Source: Woeseiaceae bacterium
Lineage (GTDB): Bacteria; Pseudomonadota; Gammaproteobacteria; Steroidobacterales; Woeseiaceae
Direction of reading: 5' to 3'
DNA length: 64,000 nucleotides
Assembly (NCBI GenBank): GCA_021773095.1
Contig: JAJFKR010000041.1
Location: forward strand, 35,433-99,432
The position numbers and the translations under genes were made by a program. Positions 1 through 8,648 of this stretch are shown here, in pieces. Position 1 is the first letter of the stretch; every line of letters begins with the position of its first letter. Under the pieces are notes generated by a model. That model made no database searches, was not told where the DNA came from, and worked only from the letters and a program-made list of their open reading frames with translations.

Positions 1-444
1 GAGCAGGCGCCGGTTCTCGAGGTGACCGATCTCCACGGTCAGGACCTGTGGGTCGGAAAACCGTGCGACGATGCGAGAAGCACCCTCGTGTTTTTTCTTT
101 CACCCACGTGCCCGGTCTGCAAAACCTTGTTGCCCGTGCTCAAATCGTCGAAAAAATCCGAGCGCGATTGGCTGGACGTCATACTCGCAAGCGATGGTGA
201 TGTTGCCGGCCAGCAAGCGTTTGTCGATGAATATGAGCTCGGCGGCTTCACCTATGTATTGTCGACCAACCTTGGTATGACCTACCAGGTTGGCAAACTG
301 CCGTTCGCCGTGCTGGTCGATCACGATGGCGTCATTCGCGCCAAGGGTCTGGTCAATTCCCGCGAGCACCTCGAAAGTCTGTTCGAGGCCAAGGAGCGGG
401 GCGTAGCGTCCGTCCAGGAATATGTGGCGGGTAAAAGCCAGTAA
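1..444 (+). CDS. MauD-like thioredoxin-fold protein (5' partial)
   Basis: The reading frame is open from base 1, and the upstream residues (EQAPVLEVTDLHG) continue the fold, so the GTG at 22 is probably internal and the true start lies outside the window. The protein has a thioredoxin-like fold with the disulfide motif CPVC in the context SPTCPVCKTLLPVL, which is typical of MauD, the accessory factor for methylamine dehydrogenase maturation. MauD proteins act at the periplasmic face and carry an N-terminal membrane anchor, which would lie in the missing part. Here it is followed not by the dehydrogenase small subunit but by a metallo-beta-lactamase-fold gene 50 bases downstream. The real partner is therefore unknown. 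The family call is good; the substrate is inferred only by homology. Confidence 0.75.
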   Translation, partial: EQAPVLEVTDLHGQDLWVGKPCDDARSTLVFFLSPTCPVCKTLLPVLKSSKKSERDWLDVILASDGDVAGQQAFVDEYELGGFTYVLSTNLGMTYQVGKLPFAVLVDHDGVIRAKGLVNSREHLESLFEAKERGVASVQEYVAGKSQ

Positions 445-494
445 GTGCACGAGCGTCATAACTACAGTCAGGACAACTGACCAGGGGACATCAA

Positions 495-1457
495 ATGAGT
501 AAAGCATTCGCGTCGCAAGCTGATCTTGAGGAAAAAGAGGTCAGCTTCACAAAGTTGTCGCAACATGCGTATGCCTATACGGCGGAAGGGGATCCGAATA
601 CGGGTGTTGTGATCGGTGACGATGCCGTCATGGTTATTGACACCCAGGCAACGCCTGCCATGGCGCAGGATGTTATCGAAAAGATCCGCAGTGTTTCCGA
701 CAAACCCATCCAATATGTCGTGCTGTCGCACTACCATGCAGTGCGCGTGCTTGGCGCGTCTGCCTATTCACCGATGCACATCATTTCGAGCCAGGACACC
801 TGTGATCTGATCGTTGAACGCGGTGAGCAGGACTACAAATCCGAGTTTGAGCGGTTTCCGCGTCTGTTCCAGGATGTCGATTCGATTCCCGGACTTACCT
901 GGCCGACGCTCACCTTCAAAGGCGAGATGACGCTTTGGCTCGGACAGCTCGAAGTGAAAATTCTTCAGCTCGGTCGTGGCCACACCAAGGGCGATACGGT
1001 GGTCTGGTTGCCACAGGACAAGGTCCTGTTCAGTGGGGACCTCGTCGAGTATGGCGCCACCCCCTATACTGGTGACGCCTATTTACGCGACTGGCCGCAG
1101 ACATTGCGCAACGTGGCTGCACTGGAGCCGCGGGCACTGGTACCGGGCCGCGGCAACGCCCTGTGTTCACCCGATGCCGTGACTGCCGCCATCGACGGGA
1201 CACGTGCATTTCTGGAGGCCATGTTCTCGGCTGTCTGTGAGGGCCGCAAGAACGGTGACGATCTAAATACGATCTACAGAGACACTCACGCGCAACTGAA
1301 ACCCGATTTTGGGGAATGGGTCATCTTTGACCATTGCCTGCCATTCGACGTGACTCGTGCATTCGATGAGGCAGACGGGATTACAGACCCACGTATCTGG
1401 ACGGCCGAGCGTGATGCACAGATGTGGGATGACCTCGAAGGCAGTTTGTCAGACTGA
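495..1457 (+). CDS. Metallo-beta-lactamase-fold hydrolase with altered metal motif
   Basis: A 320-residue protein of the metallo-beta-lactamase superfamily. Fold landmarks are visible: the IDTQ strand turn near residue 50, the motif region SHYHAVRVLGAS near residue 80, GHTKGDTV near 163 and the FSGD strand near 181. The classical HxHxDH signature appears as HYHAVR, so the Asp and the third His are replaced by Val and Arg. One metal site may be absent or rebuilt. The gene has an AGGGG-like ribosome site before its ATG. It lies between a MauD-like gene and a flavin monooxygenase gene, all on the plus strand with short gaps, suggesting one transcription unit. The substrate is unknown. Confidence 0.8.
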   Translation: MSKAFASQADLEEKEVSFTKLSQHAYAYTAEGDPNTGVVIGDDAVMVIDTQATPAMAQDVIEKIRSVSDKPIQYVVLSHYHAVRVLGASAYSPMHIISSQDTCDLIVERGEQDYKSEFERFPRLFQDVDSIPGLTWPTLTFKGEMTLWLGQLEVKILQLGRGHTKGDTVVWLPQDKVLFSGDLVEYGATPYTGDAYLRDWPQTLRNVAALEPRALVPGRGNALCSPDAVTAAIDGTRAFLEAMFSAVCEGRKNGDDLNTIYRDTHAQLKPDFGEWVIFDHCLPFDVTRAFDEADGITDPRIWTAERDAQMWDDLEGSLSD

Positions 1458-1469
1458 CGGAGCAAATCC

Positions 1470-3161
1470 TTGCCGGAAAAGTACTCAGACATTGGCCAGG
1501 CGAGGGGCGCAGGACGCGAGTCCCGGAGGACCTTTGCATTCGTGCGACCACCTCAACTCGGCTCCTCGAAAGTTGCTCACTATCCTGTTGTCATTGCAGG
1601 CGGCGGGCCGATCGGTTTGGCGACAGCGGCGTTTCTCGGCAAGGCGGGCATAAAGTCCGTCGTCCTTGAGAAACACAACTCGGTCAGTGACGGCTCGCGG
1701 GCAATCTGCTGGGCGAAACGTACTCTCGAAATTTTGGACAGGCTTGGCATCGGTGATCATTTGCTTGACAAGGGCGTGACCTGGAACACCGGCAAAGTCT
1801 ATTTTCGTGATAGCCGGGATCCTGTGTATGCATTTGATTTACTGGCGGACAAGGAGCAAAAATATCCTGCATTTGTGAATTTGCAGCAGTACTTCGTTGA
1901 GGAGTACTTGCTGGAGCTGCTGGCCGAGCAGGAGTTCTCCGAGGTGCGATGGCAGCAGGAGCTCGTTGCTCTGGAAAGCAGTGACAGTGAGGTCGTCGTC
2001 ACGGTCGACACACCCGATGGTCGGTACCGGCTGAGTTGTGATTACCTGATCGCTGCCGACGGGCACCGTAGCCCGGTGCGAGCCATGATGGGCCTGGATT
2101 TCGAGGGCCGGGTCTTTGAGGACAACTTCCTGATCGCCGATGTGCGAATGAAAGCCGGCTTTCCGGTTGAGCGCCGTTTCTGGTTCGACCCGCCGTTCAA
2201 TCGCGGACAGACGGCTCTGCTGCACAAACAAGCGGCCGACGTTTGGCGAATCGACTTCCAGCTGGGCAGGGATATTGATCGAGATACCGTACTGGATGAG
2301 AAGAATGTCGATGCCAAGATCCGGGCATTTCTTGGTCCGGATGTGGATTTCGACTATGAGTGGGTGAGCCTGTACACATTTCATTGTCGTCGCATGAAAC
2401 AGTTCGTCCACGACCGCGTCATATTTGTGGGAGACTCGGCACATCTCGTCTCACCATTCGGTGCGCGTGGAGCGAACGGCGGGCTTCAGGATGTCGACAA
2501 TCTCGTCTGGAAACTGGATCTGTTGATGCAGAAGCTCGCGCCTGCCGACATTCTTAAGAGCTACGATGAAGAACGCATCTACGGCGCTGATGAAAACATT
2601 ATGAATTCGACCAGAAGCACTGATTTCATTTCACCGAAGAGTGAGATCAGCAAAGCCTTCCGCGATGCGGCGCTGGAGCTTGCCCGGGATTACCCTTTCG
2701 CGCGTGCCATTGTGAATTCGGGACGGCTGTCTGTACCGTGTGTGCTCGATGAATCCCGGCTGATGACAGCCGACGAAGACGACTTCACGGATACGATGCG
2801 CCCGGGTTCTCCGTGCATGGATGCACCGCTTAGCTGCGGCGGGGAGCCGGCATGGCTGCTCGAACATTTGGGTGAGCGTTTTGTGGGGCTTTACTTCAGC
2901 GACAGCGAAACGCCCATACCTGACGCGGCTCGGGGGCTCGAACTTGGCGGCATTCCTGTCGATACCGTTACGGTTGCAGCATCTGGCCAGGATGACGGTG
3001 AGATGTGCGACGAAAATGGCAACGCGTACTTACACTACGATGCAAGCCCTGGCACTTACTACCTGATTCGTCCTGACCAGCATGTGGCGGGTCGTTGGCG
3101 ACAATTTGACGCAAGTCGTGTCGCCGATGCACTCGCACGCGCTACGTGCCAGACGACCTGA
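1470..3161 (+). CDS. FAD-dependent aromatic-ring-type monooxygenase
   Basis: A 563-residue flavoprotein of the p-hydroxybenzoate hydroxylase/MhpA/TfdB class. Motifs visible: the FAD dinucleotide fold GGGPIGLATAAFLGKAG near residue 43, the DG motif region IAADGHRSP near 197, and the GD motif VGDSAHLVSPFGARGANGG near 320 that contacts the FAD ribose. A C-terminal thioredoxin-like extension (from about residue 430) is typical of the phenol-hydroxylase branch. The start is TTG, 12 bases after the preceding gene. A small DUF2783 gene follows 9 bases downstream, an association I recall for this monooxygenase subgroup. The substrate cannot be read from sequence; a role in aromatic hydroxylation is inferred from the family and the neighbouring benzoate genes. 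Confidence 0.85.
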   Translation: MPEKYSDIGQARGAGRESRRTFAFVRPPQLGSSKVAHYPVVIAGGGPIGLATAAFLGKAGIKSVVLEKHNSVSDGSRAICWAKRTLEILDRLGIGDHLLDKGVTWNTGKVYFRDSRDPVYAFDLLADKEQKYPAFVNLQQYFVEEYLLELLAEQEFSEVRWQQELVALESSDSEVVVTVDTPDGRYRLSCDYLIAADGHRSPVRAMMGLDFEGRVFEDNFLIADVRMKAGFPVERRFWFDPPFNRGQTALLHKQAADVWRIDFQLGRDIDRDTVLDEKNVDAKIRAFLGPDVDFDYEWVSLYTFHCRRMKQFVHDRVIFVGDSAHLVSPFGARGANGGLQDVDNLVWKLDLLMQKLAPADILKSYDEERIYGADENIMNSTRSTDFISPKSEISKAFRDAALELARDYPFARAIVNSGRLSVPCVLDESRLMTADEDDFTDTMRPGSPCMDAPLSCGGEPAWLLEHLGERFVGLYFSDSETPIPDAARGLELGGIPVDTVTVAASGQDDGEMCDENGNAYLHYDASPGTYYLIRPDQHVAGRWRQFDASRVADALARATCQTT

Positions 3162-3170
3162 GGCCAAATC

Positions 3171-3374
3171 ATGCACAGAGAACTGAGAATCGACGATCCG
3201 GATGCATTTTACGAGCGCCTGATCGAACTGCATGCAAACCGCAGCGCTGCGGACAGCCAGCTCATCAATGCGAAGCTGATTCTGATGATGGCAAACGAGA
3301 TCGGTGATCGGGGGGTCCTGGACGAGTTGCTGCGGGCACTGCAGGACGACTCATCTAAGGATGCGTCGGGGTGA
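3171..3374 (+). CDS. DUF2783 small protein
   Basis: A 67-residue, mostly helical protein (HRELRIDDPDAFYERLIELH at the N-terminus) that matches my memory of the DUF2783 family. It starts 9 bases after the monooxygenase stop and is probably translated from the same message. Members of this family usually sit next to a flavin monooxygenase gene, so an accessory or assembly role is plausible but unproven. No catalytic motif is visible. Confidence 0.65.
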   Translation: MHRELRIDDPDAFYERLIELHANRSAADSQLINAKLILMMANEIGDRGVLDELLRALQDDSSKDASG

Positions 3375-3433
3375 GTAGCACAGGCCCGCCCTGCGTCAGC
3401 GGGTAAACAAAAACTCGAATGGAAGCATTGCCG

Positions 3434-5005
3434 TCAACTTCCTGTCGCATCACGAAGCTTGAAGCGCTGGATTTTCCCGGTCGCGGTTTTAGGTAGCTCC
3501 GTCACGAAATGAACGTATCGTGGGTACTTGTGCGGTGTAAGGCGTGACTTTACGAACTGCTGCAGCTCTTTTGCGAGATTATCTGAGGCCTCTTGTTTTT
3601 GATTCAAAATGATATAGGCATGTGACTTAATCAAGTCCTCATCATCAGGCTTGCCCACAACAGCGCATTCAAAAACAGCATCGTGCGACATTAGTGTCGA
3701 TTCAACTTCGATCGGTGACACATATTGACCACTGACCTTTATCATGTCGTCGCCGCGTCCTACATAGATGTAATAACCTTGCTCATTACGAAAAAATTTA
3801 TCACCGGTTTTCGTCCACTCACCCAGAAATGTACTGCGGCTCTTTTCTCGATTGGTCCAATACATCAACGCTGCACTGGGTCCTCGTACAAACAGGTCGC
3901 CAACCTCACTATGTGGTACGGGCCGGCCTTCTGTATCTCGAATTTCGACATCATAGCCAGTGACCGGTTTGCCAGTTGTTCCGTAGCGAACATCGTCATG
4001 TCTGTTGGATATATAGACATGCAGCATTTCCGTAGAGCCGATACCGTCCAGGATGTGGCATTGAAAATGATCTGTAAAACGGGTCCCCAGATTTTCAGGT
4101 AGTGACTCGCCGGCAGAAATACAGGCACGAAGACTTACTTCTGACTCGGAAGGCAGCTGTGGCGAGGCAAGCATGGCCGCAAAAACTGTCGGGGCAGCAA
4201 AAAACAGGGTGGGTTTATTAGTAGTCAGCCGCTTGAAAATCGCTTCAGCGGTAGGTCTTTCAGACATTAGTACAACAGTCGCACCGACGCTTAGAGGGAA
4301 AGTCAGGCTATTACCCAAACCGTAAGCAAAAAATAATTTAGCAGCCGAAAAGATAATGTCTGTCTCTTCAATCTGTAAGGTTTGCTTGCCGCACAATTCT
4401 GCCGTCCAATATAGATTGGCGTGTGTATGCACCGTGCCTTTTGGGCGTCCCGTCGAGCCAGATGAATAGAGCCAGAAGGCGATATCATCGCGGTGGACAC
4501 TGGCTGCTCCATTTTGTTCTGCATGATTTTCGAGCAGCGACAAAAATGAAACAGTGTTTGGCGTTGCAGCATCACTGTCTCCGGAGACAACCACGGGTAT
4601 ATTGCTGTCTGGTTTCTCTGAATTTGTGTGCAGGACTTTTTCAATTTTAGGATAAAGTACATCAGAGACGAATATTGCGCGTGCATGACAATGGTCGAGC
4701 ATGTACGCATAGTCTGATGTTTGAAGAAGTGTATTGACGGCTACCGGAATTACGCCCGCATAGAGGCAACCCAAAAAGGCGGCCGGCATATCGACTGTAT
4801 CGAGCATTACCAACAACACTCGTTGTTCCGGTTGTATTCCCAGTGACTGAAGTGCGCTCGCGAAACGGCGTATATTTGAAGTCAGTTCTGCATAAGTAAT
4901 TTGCCGAGAATCGTCGATGTATGCGACTTTGTCGGGACGCGACACATTCGAGTCAATGATATGTTGTGCGAAATTGAAAGACTCTTTGGGTGTTTGTGTC
5001 TTCAT
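3434..5005 (-). CDS. bclA: Benzoate-CoA ligase family protein
   Basis: A 523-residue AMP-forming acyl-CoA ligase that activates benzoate (or a close analogue) to its CoA thioester in the cytoplasm. The phosphate-binding loop is SSGSTGRPKGTVHTH near residue 180. The hinge and C-terminal domain are present, and the adenylation lysine lies in TATGKIQRFK near residue 510. The stretch IIFSAAKLFFAYGLGNSLTF is characteristic of the benzoate-CoA ligase subfamily. It lies 46 bases downstream of boxB on the same strand and is read as the last gene of a boxC-boxB-ligase unit. Base composition is clearly more AT-rich (about 35-45 percent GC in sampled lines) than boxB (about 55-60 percent), which hints at separate acquisition. 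Confidence 0.9.
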   Translation of the reverse strand: MKTQTPKESFNFAQHIIDSNVSRPDKVAYIDDSRQITYAELTSNIRRFASALQSLGIQPEQRVLLVMLDTVDMPAAFLGCLYAGVIPVAVNTLLQTSDYAYMLDHCHARAIFVSDVLYPKIEKVLHTNSEKPDSNIPVVVSGDSDAATPNTVSFLSLLENHAEQNGAASVHRDDIAFWLYSSGSTGRPKGTVHTHANLYWTAELCGKQTLQIEETDIIFSAAKLFFAYGLGNSLTFPLSVGATVVLMSERPTAEAIFKRLTTNKPTLFFAAPTVFAAMLASPQLPSESEVSLRACISAGESLPENLGTRFTDHFQCHILDGIGSTEMLHVYISNRHDDVRYGTTGKPVTGYDVEIRDTEGRPVPHSEVGDLFVRGPSAALMYWTNREKSRSTFLGEWTKTGDKFFRNEQGYYIYVGRGDDMIKVSGQYVSPIEVESTLMSHDAVFECAVVGKPDDEDLIKSHAYIILNQKQEASDNLAKELQQFVKSRLTPHKYPRYVHFVTELPKTATGKIQRFKLRDATGS

Positions 5006-5051
5006 CGGCCTGTATTTTCAGTAATTGAAAAGAACCTGCATCATTGTTGGC

Positions 5052-6491
5052 TCATGCACAAAGTTTGACATACTCGAAATCTCCGGCCTTGCCGTTGATG
5101 CCTGCCCGTGGCGCTGCGATCCAGCTTGCGTACTTTCCTGGGCTCGCTTCCGGCTGCATCAGTGCCAGGATGTAATCGAGATCAGTCTCGGACGCGAGCC
5201 ACTCATGCCGCCGCGCATTCCATTCGGTTTCGGACACAATCTTTCCGCCGGTCGTCACGTGCACATCCGAAAACTCGCCTACAGCACGATTGAACCCACG
5301 ATGTGGCAATGACAAAGAGTAATCGAGATTGTGCGTCTTCAGGACACGGTTCCAGCGCATCATTACTTTCTCGCAATCCAAGATGTAATCGTCACAGAGT
5401 CTTGCGTTGATGGCATTCAGGGCTGGAATATCGACTATCTGCACTGCGCCATCGACAACTTGCGCCACTGGATAGGTGTCACTCTCCAACTGGTGGTCAT
5501 CATCTATCCTTAACTCACGAAATCGGCCCTTTAATCCCGCGTTGAATGAATTTGCCGCGTTGGTTGAGATTTCTGCGCCAAACAGATCCAGCGTTACCGA
5601 GTAATGGAAATTGATTTTCTTTTGTATCGTTGCAAGGTCGATAACGCCATATTTGCGCACCGCATGCTTGTCTGCGGGATCGGTAATGCCGTGCTCATTC
5701 ATGACCTCACAAACGCGCTGAATGACGCGCTCGACGCCCGTCCTGCCGACAAACATGTGGTGTCCTTCCTCAGTCAACATGAAGCGGGTCGTTCTCGCGA
5801 GTGGATCAAAGCCGGATGTGGCAAGCGATTCGAGCTGCATTTTGCCGTCGCGATCAGTGAATGTCGTGAACATAAAAAACGACAACCAATCCGGCGTCGC
5901 TTCATTAAATGCACCCAGAATTCGCGGCTTGTCGGCATCGCCGGATGTCCGCTTGAGCAGTTCCTCAGCTTCCTCCCTGCCGTCACGACCGAAGTATTTT
6001 TGCAGCAGGTAGACCATCGCCCAGAGATGACGCCCTTCTTCGACGTTTACCTGGAATAAATTGCGCATGTCATACAATGACGGCGCGGTCTGTCCGAGAA
6101 AGCGCTGTTGCTCAACGGAGGCGGGTTCGGTATCTCCCTGAATGACAATGAGCTTGCGGAGCATGGAGCGATATTCTCCGGGAACGTCCTGCCACACCGG
6201 CTCGCCCTTGTGCTGGCCAAACGCAATGGTTCTGCCTTCTTCCTGTGGCGCTAACAGGATGCCCCAACGATACTCCGGCATCTTCACGTAACCGAACTTG
6301 GCCCAACCTTCGGAATCGACGCCAACCGCAGTACGGAGATAGGTTTCATGGTTCTGAGATCCGACCGGCCCCATGTTCTTCCACCAGTCAATGTACTTTG
6401 GGTACCAGGCCTCCAGTGCGCGCCTGAGTCGTTCGTCCGACGCCAGGTCAACGTTGTTCGGGATCAGTGACGTGTAGTCAACGTCTGTCAT
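5052..6491 (-). CDS. boxB: Benzoyl-CoA 2,3-epoxidase, BoxB
   Basis: A 479-residue diiron oxygenase that converts benzoyl-CoA to 2,3-epoxybenzoyl-CoA using O2 and electrons from a reductase. Two carboxylate-histidine motifs are visible: NVEEGRHLW (Glu151/152, His155) and LTEEGHHMFVG (Glu241/242, His245). A further Glu near residue 122 and an Asp near 213 could complete the diiron site. Length fits BoxB of Azoarcus evansii (about 470 residues). It lies 2 bases downstream of boxC and so is cotranscribed. The usual reductase gene boxA is not found anywhere in the window, so the electron donor must come from elsewhere or be the 2Fe-2S ferredoxin encoded at 8290. Confidence 0.95.
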   Translation of the reverse strand: MTDVDYTSLIPNNVDLASDERLRRALEAWYPKYIDWWKNMGPVGSQNHETYLRTAVGVDSEGWAKFGYVKMPEYRWGILLAPQEEGRTIAFGQHKGEPVWQDVPGEYRSMLRKLIVIQGDTEPASVEQQRFLGQTAPSLYDMRNLFQVNVEEGRHLWAMVYLLQKYFGRDGREEAEELLKRTSGDADKPRILGAFNEATPDWLSFFMFTTFTDRDGKMQLESLATSGFDPLARTTRFMLTEEGHHMFVGRTGVERVIQRVCEVMNEHGITDPADKHAVRKYGVIDLATIQKKINFHYSVTLDLFGAEISTNAANSFNAGLKGRFRELRIDDDHQLESDTYPVAQVVDGAVQIVDIPALNAINARLCDDYILDCEKVMMRWNRVLKTHNLDYSLSLPHRGFNRAVGEFSDVHVTTGGKIVSETEWNARRHEWLASETDLDYILALMQPEASPGKYASWIAAPRAGINGKAGDFEYVKLCA

Positions 6492-6493
6492 GC

Positions 6494-8176
6494 CTAAATT
6501 CTCCCGCGGTCATACCTGGCCCGCTTACCGGTGCCATAAAGTTTTAAGGCGCCCGACTCTCCCGCAGCATTCGGCCGTTGAAATATCCAGTTTTGCCAGG
6601 CAGTCAGGCGACCGAATATCTTGGTCTCCATGGTCTCCGGGCCGGCAAAGCGCAGGTTCGCTTCCATGCCGGTTAGTGCATCGGGCGAAAAGCTCGCGCG
6701 CTCCTCCAGCAACAATCGAATTTCCTCTTGCCAGTCGATGTCATCCGGAGCGAAAGTGACCAGACCAGCATGCAGCGCCGCCAGCGCGTCAAGGTTCTGG
6801 CCTATCAGCGTCTGCGCTTTTTCAAGACCTGCGCTATCACCGAGAAAACGAGACTCGAGGCGTGTCAGTCCGTTTGACATGCGCAACGCGCCAAAACTGA
6901 TTTCAGATAAGCGAATATTTGCTGCAGGCAGGGCATCAAGCTGGCCATTCAGCATATAACTACGATCAACGGCGAATAGCAGTTCTGCCAGAATACCGAC
7001 GAAACAGCTACCCGGCTCCACGAAAGCAAAAGTCGTTCTCGATGTGAGGTCCAGCCGTTTATAGGTTCTCTGCATGTACAGCAGGATTTCCCGAACGAGC
7101 CAGTCGCTGCGGTTCTGCTCAAGCAGCCTGTCGTAAGCGGCGATTCGGGCGCCGTCTCCCGAGGTCTTGATGATCAACGTGCCCAGCGTCGGTTCGTTGA
7201 AGCGAAGATGCAGCAACGCGTCATCCATTGCCCTGATGACAGCGAGCGGCCAAAAACCTGCGCCTTGATTGTGGACTTCATCCAACCCGGCAGGCACAGC
7301 ATCAACGGGGCCCTGAATATCCAGCGTTGCGCTTCGAGCTTCGCGATCGAGTGACACAGTGACGAACGGGTAGCGTATCTCGTTTTCCGATTCGCTCCGC
7401 TCGAGGCGGGCAAGTTGAATGCCCGTTCTGCCCTCCGGGCGATCCGATTCAGCAGCAAGTTCGAGCGCTTTTTCGGCGACTCGTTCGTCGAACTTCGAGC
7501 GCGGCACTATTTCGTCGATCAGGCGCCAGTCAACTGCACGCTGACCTTTCACGCCTTCTTCGACTGTACAGAATACGTCGGCCAGATCTCGCCGGACTTT
7601 GCGTTTATCGGCCAGTCGTGTGAGTCCACCGGTCCCTGGCAGTACGGCAAGTAACGGGATTTCCGGCAGGGAGACAGCGGCATTGCCATCATCGACAAGC
7701 ATCAGGTATTCAGTAGCAAGGGCAAGTTCGTAACCTCCGCCCGCCGCCGTGCCGTTCATTGCTGCCAGATAGATTTGTCCGGAGTGCTTGCTTGCATCTT
7801 CAATGGAATTACGCGTCTCATTGGTGAATTTACAAAAATTGACCTTGTGAGCGTGGCTCGAGCTACCGAGCATGCGGATGTTGGCCCCGGCACAAAACAT
7901 GCTGTCGATTCCGGATGTCATCACCACGCTTCGCACTTCCGGATGCTCGAAGCGTAGCCGCTGTACCGCGTCATACAGCTCAATATCCACGCCGATATCG
8001 TAGGAATTTTGTTTCAGCTCATAGCCTTCAGCAAACGGACTGCCCGCATCGACGGCCATGATGAGCCTGGCCACCGGCCCCTCAATGGATATTGACCAGT
8101 GCCTGTATCGTGCCGGCGCGGTGCGAAAATCGAGTTTTCCGACAGTGTTGCCCATACTTTTGGAATCGATAGGCAT
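6494..8176 (-). CDS. boxC: 2,3-epoxybenzoyl-CoA dihydrolase, BoxC
   Basis: A 560-residue protein built of two crotonase-like halves. BoxC hydrolyses the epoxide and opens the ring to 3,4-dehydroadipyl-CoA semialdehyde and formate. The first half carries an oxyanion-hole region (FCAGANIRMLG near residue 113, then GTAAGGGYELALATEYL near 160) typical of enoyl-CoA hydratase folds. The second half is the degenerate crotonase domain specific to BoxC. The ATG lies downstream of an AT-rich intergenic region shared with a divergent ferredoxin gene. boxC is the first gene of the boxC-boxB-ligase unit; the following aldehyde dehydrogenase gene (boxD) is not in the window. Confidence 0.95.
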   Translation of the reverse strand: MPIDSKSMGNTVGKLDFRTAPARYRHWSISIEGPVARLIMAVDAGSPFAEGYELKQNSYDIGVDIELYDAVQRLRFEHPEVRSVVMTSGIDSMFCAGANIRMLGSSSHAHKVNFCKFTNETRNSIEDASKHSGQIYLAAMNGTAAGGGYELALATEYLMLVDDGNAAVSLPEIPLLAVLPGTGGLTRLADKRKVRRDLADVFCTVEEGVKGQRAVDWRLIDEIVPRSKFDERVAEKALELAAESDRPEGRTGIQLARLERSESENEIRYPFVTVSLDREARSATLDIQGPVDAVPAGLDEVHNQGAGFWPLAVIRAMDDALLHLRFNEPTLGTLIIKTSGDGARIAAYDRLLEQNRSDWLVREILLYMQRTYKRLDLTSRTTFAFVEPGSCFVGILAELLFAVDRSYMLNGQLDALPAANIRLSEISFGALRMSNGLTRLESRFLGDSAGLEKAQTLIGQNLDALAALHAGLVTFAPDDIDWQEEIRLLLEERASFSPDALTGMEANLRFAGPETMETKIFGRLTAWQNWIFQRPNAAGESGALKLYGTGKRARYDRGRI

Positions 8177-8211
8177 TATAAGTCCATTTCGCGTTATTAT
8201 TTTATTAGTTT

Positions 8212-8227
8212 ATGCATTATAATACAT
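8212..8227. promoter_or_regulatory. AT-rich near-palindrome between boxC and the ferredoxin gene
   Basis: ATGCATTATAATACAT is a 16-base palindrome with one mismatched pair and contains TATAAT on both strands. It lies in the 113-base divergent gap between boxC (minus) and the ferredoxin gene (plus), where an operator overlapping back-to-back -10 elements would be expected. It resembles in character the palindrome upstream of the marR gene at 22805. No convincing -35 box was found for either strand, so the promoter assignment is tentative. Confidence 0.4.
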
Positions 8228-8289
8228 TTACGGCGCACAGCGAGCAAGAAATAAAGAAGAATATGACGGCTGTGCCGGATACGGACTAA

Positions 8290-8610
8290 ATGGCAAAAAT
8301 AACCTACATCGAATTCGATGGAACCACTCATGAAGTGAACGTCGCAACAGGGACGAGTGTTATGGCAGGGGCCATCGATAACAACATTCCGGGCATTGAA
8401 GCGGAATGCGGTGGTGCTTGCAGCTGTGCCACTTGTCATGTCTATGTAGACCCGGCATGGGCCAAAGCTAGCGGGGAACCCGCACATATTGAGGATGGCA
8501 TGCTTGAGTGCGCCATGGATCGGCAGGAGACAAGCCGCCTGAGTTGCCAGATTCAGGTCAACGACGAGCTTGATGGGTTTGTCGTGCGACTACCTGAGTT
8601 TCAAATCTAG
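8290..8610 (+). CDS. 2Fe-2S ferredoxin, adrenodoxin/putidaredoxin type
   Basis: A 106-residue ferredoxin with cluster ligands Cys40, Cys46, Cys49 and Cys86. The spacing C-x5-C-x2-C-x36-C equals that of adrenodoxin-type ferredoxins, in the context ECGGACSCATCHVYV. Such proteins carry single electrons from an NAD(P)H-dependent reductase to an oxygenase. The gene is divergent from boxC and convergent with the MoaD-like gene. No reductase gene is adjacent. A natural guess is electron delivery to BoxB, since boxA is absent. However, BoxA carries 4Fe-4S clusters rather than 2Fe-2S, so this is only inference. Confidence 0.9.
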   Translation: MAKITYIEFDGTTHEVNVATGTSVMAGAIDNNIPGIEAECGGACSCATCHVYVDPAWAKASGEPAHIEDGMLECAMDRQETSRLSCQIQVNDELDGFVVRLPEFQI

Positions 8611-8648
8611 GGAAGCTCTGAACGTCTTATAAGCACAGTTAGAAAATG

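Noticed and set aside
1839..2444. 201-residue open frame on the minus strand inside the monooxygenase gene
   Set aside because: It is a shadow of the FAD monooxygenase gene with no motif and no ribosome site.
3375..3433. Hairpin CCCGC...GCGGG as a terminator between DUF2783 and the benzoate-CoA ligase
   Set aside because: Stem is only 5 bases and no T-run follows on either strand.
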